Source: Pyrenophora tritici-repentis
Taxonomy: Eukaryota > Ascomycota > Dothideomycetes > Pleosporales > Pleosporaceae
Length of the DNA: 64,000 nt
Assembly (NCBI RefSeq): GCF_003171515.1
Contig: NC_089391.1
Location: forward strand, 1,922,001 to 1,986,000
Reading direction: 5' to 3'
Positions 58,812 through 64,000 of the stretch are shown one piece after another. A model generated the notes under the pieces. That model was not told the DNA's origin. It ran no database searches and saw nothing but the letters and a program-made list of their open reading frames with translations. The position numbers and the translations under genes were made by a program. Within the stretch, counting starts at the first letter, position 1. Every line of letters begins with the position of its first letter.

Positions 58812-61800
58812 GTTGCACAAGCGTGAGGGTGAGCTGTGGGGTCACAGGCCAGTGTGAATTTTTGTTTTCGGTAAAGATGTCGATCTAGACACGTGTGTGC
58901 GGCGCGGCTGGTGGGCAGAGTGGCTCGTCGTAGCGTCCGGGGCAATGATGGGGACCTGGGGCCTCGGAACCAAGGCGCGAGCTTGGCAGAGCAGGAGCGG
59001 GAACGAGTAAAAAAACACGTTAACCTTCTAGCAGTGGTGCATGTCGCCAGAAGGAGACCAGGGCTCGAAGCAGCTCGAGGTGGGCGGCGGTAGCGGAGCC
59101 TGGCTGCTTGCTCTCCGACGTGTCGCCGCTGACGGAGAGGCGAGAGGTCCGGTCGGGTGTCGAAACACGACGTGGTTCCAGTATAGCGGCGGAGAGACAG
59201 CACGTGTCAAGCAGTGAGTCTTGGGAAGCGAGAGAGGAAGACGGTGTATATGGTGAGGTGTTGGGTGTGGTATGAGCAGTAGTGGGGTTTACGGAGAGTG
59301 GTAGACGAACGAAGGCACTGAGCACCACGCCTGCAGGTGGGCCGCCGAGCTTGGCTCGCTCGAATCCCTACTACCCGCCATGTCAATTTCTTGCCGCACC
59401 ACACCAGTTCACCAAACATTCACCTAACATGCCGTTGCGAACGGCTTTAAATTCAAAGCAATGCCCATCTGGTCCCACCGAAGCCTGTTTCACTGCCCAT
59501 TTGACTTTTGATTTACAGACTTCGAGAAGCAGCAGTGACAGTCTCCAGAGGTCTGATCCCAACTGCACGTGCTATGTCATGTGCACCTGGATGACCTCAG
59601 ATACTTGACACACTACTAGTATACAAAAATCTTTGTAGGCGCCAGATATATCTATTGGGTATAGAATAGAGGGTTTTGCCCACACAGTGCTATGTCAGTG
59701 TCCAACTTTTGCGGGCGGTGCGGGCGGTACGTTAGCACGGCCTCACTCGGCTGCAGCCTCGTCACTTTGATTCGCACGTCACGGCCTTTTCATCACCTTT
59801 TTTTCGCCCGTGGCAAAAATACAACAGCAAGTCAAGCGCCGCCCTTGGCTCGTTCTTTGTCTGCCCAGCTGAGGGACGCCCCGACAGTCAAGACGCGCTT
59901 CCCCCCGGCTGCCTTGGCAATATATGTCGCATATTCTCAGCAACGTCGCAGGTAAGCAGGAAACGCGGCTTGGGCGTTCGATGACAGATGTCGACACACG
60001 TAAACCCTCGGATCCTGTAATTGTAATCTCATCCGTCAAGTACCGTCAAGCACTTTTAGCTCTTCATCCACGCGCATGAAAAACAGAAACGGTCAAAGTA
60101 ATTGTTCCATGTTCCATCTGATTACGGCATCCGTCATGACGCGCAGAACCCACTTCTGCATGTGCGTGTCCGCGACTTCCTCTCAGCTGACCTTCCTTGG
60201 CACGCGATCATTACCAGTCCATCACAATATCCACGAATACTACACCACAAACCTGGGCAGCAGCTTCTCTGGAAATTAAACTTTTATCCGCTTTTGCCAT
60301 GTGTATCGACTATTGTCTCGTTGCTCAAGCTGCCATCCGCTGTAATTTCTCTCCCCTGCGCCTTCCTGACAGCGTTACAGACGGCAACACCCGCAGGGAA
60401 GTGACCGTGGGCAAACTTCCAAACTTGGCTCTTGCACGACGTCGCCTCATCACATGCTCTCTTACTTATCCGTGGTGACATGTCGTCTCACCCCATGAAG
60501 GTTTTCCGCTGTACAAGCTCGTAACGTCCACTAACACAACCACATCCTCAAACAGTGCAATCATCATTGCCACAGACATTTGACGTTTGGTACGAAAACT
60601 TTGAACGTACCGATATTTCATCCGTGCCTTTTCCCGAGCGAACGGAAGCGAGTACGTAGGCTGCGGGATCCTGTCTTGACTCAAAAAGACTCTGGCGGAC
60701 GTCTCACGACAACAGACGGCTTTTACTAGCTCTTTTGCCGTGGCAGATCGCTTGCCTTTTAGCGTTATACCTATCTTTGTACGTTACGACAACAGCGGAG
60801 TCTTCGCATTAAAGAGGACGTCGAAAACATTATTACGTCGTCGTCGTCGTCAACATCTCATGGCAGTACCACAGAGGTTGCCATGTCGAATCGCTTTGAT
60901 GCGGTCACCCTCAGGCTACACCAAGGAAGCTTCCCACGCGACAGGCGGTCGCTTCGGGACAAAAGCCGGCAGGCCGCTACTCAAATATCTCGATGAGAAC
61001 GAGACGAGAACCGTGAGAGATAATCCGGTGCCAATAACCCAACGGACTACAGGGTACGGTATGGACATCTTAAAGGGATAACGGACCGGCGTTGCCTTGT
61101 CATATGGGGATGAGTGGTGGAAAGAACCGATACAGAAGTCCATGTGCAGATGTTTTATGTCGGTTTCGACAGAGACATGGCCTACGATATGTAGGCAAAT
61201 TGGCAGTCCAAGCGTCGGCAGAAGTAGTCTTGGGTTGATGCACGGTCACATCGCAGAGTTCCATCCGGGGTGAAAGACAGAAGTCTATTCAGTACAACTT
61301 ACTTACTCCAGCAGCACAGCCTGGCTTTGGCAACGGCCTCAGTTCCGGGCTTACATCATTTGCTTAGCTTGGCAAACTACGTGACCAAGCTACGATAGCG
61401 TCGGCGCGGCGGTTGAACGGCCGCTCTCGTCAGTTGGAACTGCCCGTTGAAGTCAATACTGCACAGGGACAAGCTGGTCGTTGGCGCTTAGCTGTCTCCC
61501 AAATGAACGTCGGAGTGCAGGGATGTGTAGGTATTGTCACGACACTAGAACACAAACGTGCTTGCCAATGTCCAAGCTCTTCCCAAAGTCGCAAAGCATG
61601 CAAATCTACAGCTAACAAAGCGAGGGGTCGGATAAAGGCGTTGGCATAGAAGAGTAGTTGATCAACACACAAAGAAGCACGGAAGAGCCACTCCCGAGGG
61701 GCTTGTTCACACGGGATGGCGCTATCACTGTGGATCCTTAGGTGCGGATGCCTCAAAAGAAACCCAAGTGCTTCGTGGGGACGATCAAATGGCGACGTCC

Positions 61801-63273
61801 GTCCGTCCGTCTCGGCTATGTTCATCTGCCTGAGCGAGGCGAGCATTTCTACGATGGTAATCGAGGAGCCGCCCAACGGATCTCCATGGGCGGGTACCAG
61901 AAGAGCAAAAAGAGCGCTGATCACCTCATCTCCCATCCCCTGGACAAGTTGCCATCATAATTATGCGCATGTTCCGAAGCTGCTGCCATCCGTGTGGCTG
62001 GCAGCATGTCGTTGCTGTGTTTAGGAATACGGAGCCGTGCCCGACTGTGTAACGTCGCGTGAGGTGGTGGTACATGTATTGGTGGTGGTGAATTGGAGGC
62101 GGATTGAGTGGAGAGAGAATGCACGACATGATGCAGGTACAGTTTGTGGAAATTGAAACGGACATGTCAGAAACTCGGCGAGCGTTCGACGGCAGGAGGC
62201 GTCTACAGCTTGGCCGGTCTTCGATTCGCCGTTGCTCTGCAAACTGGCCAGATGCAGCTCCAGGACAGCCGGGTCGTTAGTGTGGTGAGAAGGATAGACC
62301 CTGGTAGGCTGGCGGCTGGGCATGAGCTAGCGCTGCGCCAGCCATGCATGGACGATTCCTACAAACTTCGGTACGCCGCACTCTAGCCCTCCTCAACTAC
62401 CTGTACGCTCAGCTTAGAGTGGCATCTAGTTGCTTTGAACTTGTCGCAGAGAGATCGATTCATGCTTGTCGCCGTGCATTGCCGCATCGCGGCGCTGCGC
62501 CAGAGTGGTCTGGGTACACAGCAGAACAGACGGCTGATACTAACTGCCATATACTCGGGGGGATGCATGTCTGTAATGAAGCAGTGGGGTGGCTTTTGCA
62601 GGGGCCGTGCAGGCTTTGGCGTGCCTGTGCAGGCTGCGATCCACACGTCTGCCGGCTGACATGACGGGCCCCTGGGGCCGACTACGACGCGGATCCTACC
62701 AGTACGATAGCCATTCTAACAAGCGGGATAATTCAATGGATCCTTGGTGTTTTAACACTCGCGGGCTATACCCGCGCCCTTCCACTCGGCATGGAAAATC
62801 TGTAGAGTTGCCACTTCTCTTCAAACAACACCCAAAAATCCCGTCCGCAATCTTCCTTGTCGCCAATCGAGGCTGCATGGAACCGCACTACGTATCTGCG
62901 ACCAGACTTCCGTTCCTGCAGACAGCACCCAAGGCAGCGGCGGGTTAGCGCATGGGACCATTCGCTGCAGTAGGGGCCCGCTCTTGAACCCTTGGATCCC
63001 GTCGTCGAAGTGGTCGGAAGCCCTCGACTGCATATCGGATCGTCATCGCCCACGAAGAAGCAAATAGTGGTCGCATGCCCTGTCAGCGCTGGCCGGTGGC
63101 AGCACAAGACGTGCGATTCGGCCAAGTCTAGAGCCCATGTGGGAATTTGAATAATAGCGCCAACTGGTACCGCGATTCAGTTCCCACCATTGTGTCTCTA
63201 ACTTTACTGAGTCGCGACCCAGCCAGGATCACCGCCACCAATCTATCCACCGATCCGGTCTGCTTCAGGCAAA
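58812..63273. other. Gene-poor region, 4.4 kb
   Basis: No gene, RNA or repeat that I can support, apart from one doubtful frame listed separately. It includes the long 5' side of cdc4. GC and codon-like bias look ordinary rather than AT-rich, so this does not resemble an AT-rich decayed repeat block. Confidence 0.45.
61430..61936 (-). other. Doubtful 168-codon open frame
   Basis: Starts with ATG (second of two close ATGs) and runs to TGA without an intron. The product has an amphipathic N-terminus (DEVISALFALLVPAHGDPLG) and several hydrophobic patches but no motif I recognise. It is the longest frame in the 4.4-kb gene-poor stretch; chance is a real possibility. Confidence 0.2.
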
Positions 63274-64000
63274 ATGGCTGGCGGGAACCGCGCATCCAAG
63301 AAGTTCTCCTTTCCTCTACCTCGCCGGTTGCGAGACAAACTCGAAGACTCCAACGCCGACACTCGCTCGATACCCTCTGTCGCCTCTGGCCACGACCGGC
63401 CTCTACGTCACGACGATTCATCGAGTAAAGCACATCGAATACTAGGCACGTCCGACGGCCTGTATCGCTCGAGCACGGGACAAGCCTCCATACCAGCAAG
63501 CCCTGGATACATCTCCATCACTGTATCGGATGCGAGTGTGGGATCCCAATTCGACGATAGGAATTCGGTAACGACGGAGAATAGCGGGTACTTGAGGCGA
63601 CCAGACATGTCCAAAAAGCCGTCTTCAAATCTCCTGGGGCGTATGTACTCAGGGGACGGCAAACGGGGCTCCGACTGCAACTCGCTCAGTCCACGACTAT
63701 ATACACCCTCATCAAGTGGAACTCTTCGATCGCACTATGATGCGAAGAACTCACCATTGGCCATTTCTCAGCAAACTTCCGACTCGGCAATTCGGGACAG
63801 GGCGTTGCGCAGAGGGCAACCTCCAGTATTGACAGACCATGGTTATGAAATCTATGAGCCGAGCCCTGTGTCGCCTATGATACTTAATGAAAAGAGAAAG
63901 AAGGAGGACCGCAAAAGCAAGCCAGTGCGGTTGGATCTGTCCAAATTGTTTCCCAGGCCAAGAGACAATGACAGCCCAAATTATGGTGGCCCCCTGCTCT
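63274..64000 (+). CDS. Hypothetical Ser-rich protein, 3' end beyond the window
   Basis: From the ATG at 63274 (context GGCAAAATGG) the frame is open for 242 codons to the window's right edge with no intron needed. The N-terminus is basic (GGNRASKKFSFPLPRRLRDK), followed by a disordered, Ser/Asp/Arg-rich region with SP motifs. A KPVRLDLSKLFPRPR segment near the edge is of the kind I have seen in uncharacterised ascomycete proteins with a conserved downstream part, but I cannot name the family. No signal peptide or membrane segment is visible in the part present. It is partial, so no function is proposed. Confidence 0.65.
   Translation, partial: MAGGNRASKKFSFPLPRRLRDKLEDSNADTRSIPSVASGHDRPLRHDDSSSKAHRILGTSDGLYRSSTGQASIPASPGYISITVSDASVGSQFDDRNSVTTENSGYLRRPDMSKKPSSNLLGRMYSGDGKRGSDCNSLSPRLYTPSSSGTLRSHYDAKNSPLAISQQTSDSAIRDRALRRGQPPVLTDHGYEIYEPSPVSPMILNEKRKKEDRKSKPVRLDLSKLFPRPRDNDSPNYGGPLL

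Noticed and set aside
60740..61081. 113-codon plus-strand open frame with Arg-rich segment
   Set aside because: Begins with GTG rather than ATG and the Arg run is simply a CGT repeat; no motif.
62750..62790. Small GC hairpin (CGCGGGCTATACCCGCG) considered as an RNA or terminator element
   Set aside because: Isolated short palindrome with no flanking RNA features and no adjoining gene end.

Overview
The window is nuclear DNA of a filamentous ascomycete, most likely a dothideomycete of the Pleosporales. Genes are short to medium with few introns of about 45-150 bp, mostly GT-AG. They sit on both strands without operons, and the protein set (fungal Cdc4, Blm10, GPI18, Psf3, a secreted protein resembling DUF7907, MYND and CCCH/DUF7923-like proteins) is typical of that group. 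I found no rRNA, tRNA or CRISPR.

Layout. 0.4-14.9 kb: an acidic-tailed membrane protein, the chromosomal passenger protein INCENP (Sli15/Pic1), a Gln-rich hypothetical, a CCCH zinc-finger protein, a RING membrane protein with a disturbed 5' half, and a vacuolar-type amino-acid transporter. 14.9-26 kb is more accessory: a probable gene relic, an isolated small secreted protein, a membrane-anchored serine carboxypeptidase with a cytoplasmic tail and a start-codon-only first exon, an F-box-like protein, and an SRPK-like kinase with a mutated splice donor. 26.3-37.6 kb is housekeeping: a cis-prenyltransferase for dolichol synthesis, a conserved coiled-coil protein, GINS subunit Psf3 and proteasome activator Blm10. 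37.7-41.5 kb: a MYND zinc-finger pseudogene, a 111-bp MITE-like element, and an enlarged ornithine cyclodeaminase/mu-crystallin-like protein. 41.9-44.6 kb: ribosomal protein eL8 head-to-head with the GPI mannosyltransferase GPI18. 46-48.3 kb: a secreted, repeat-rich Ser/Thr and Cys-rich surface protein. 48.9-58.8 kb: a formin-like GBD/FH3 protein, a BRAP2/Etp1-type RING ubiquitin ligase and the SCF subunit Cdc4. 58.8-63.3 kb is gene-poor. A hypothetical gene runs off the right edge.

The genes do not form one pathway. Themes are cell-cycle control (INCENP, Psf3, Cdc4), ubiquitin/proteasome (Cdc4, BRAP2-like, RING protein, Blm10) and secretory glycosylation (cis-prenyltransferase, GPI18). I saw no biosynthetic cluster and no clearly new multi-gene system. 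The notable items are gene-structure oddities: an AT-AG splice site, an ATG-only exon, possible 33-nt introns, one clear and two possible decaying genes, and the MITE.

Exon boundaries were derived by hand from splice consensus, frame and family conservation, and have not been checked against transcripts.
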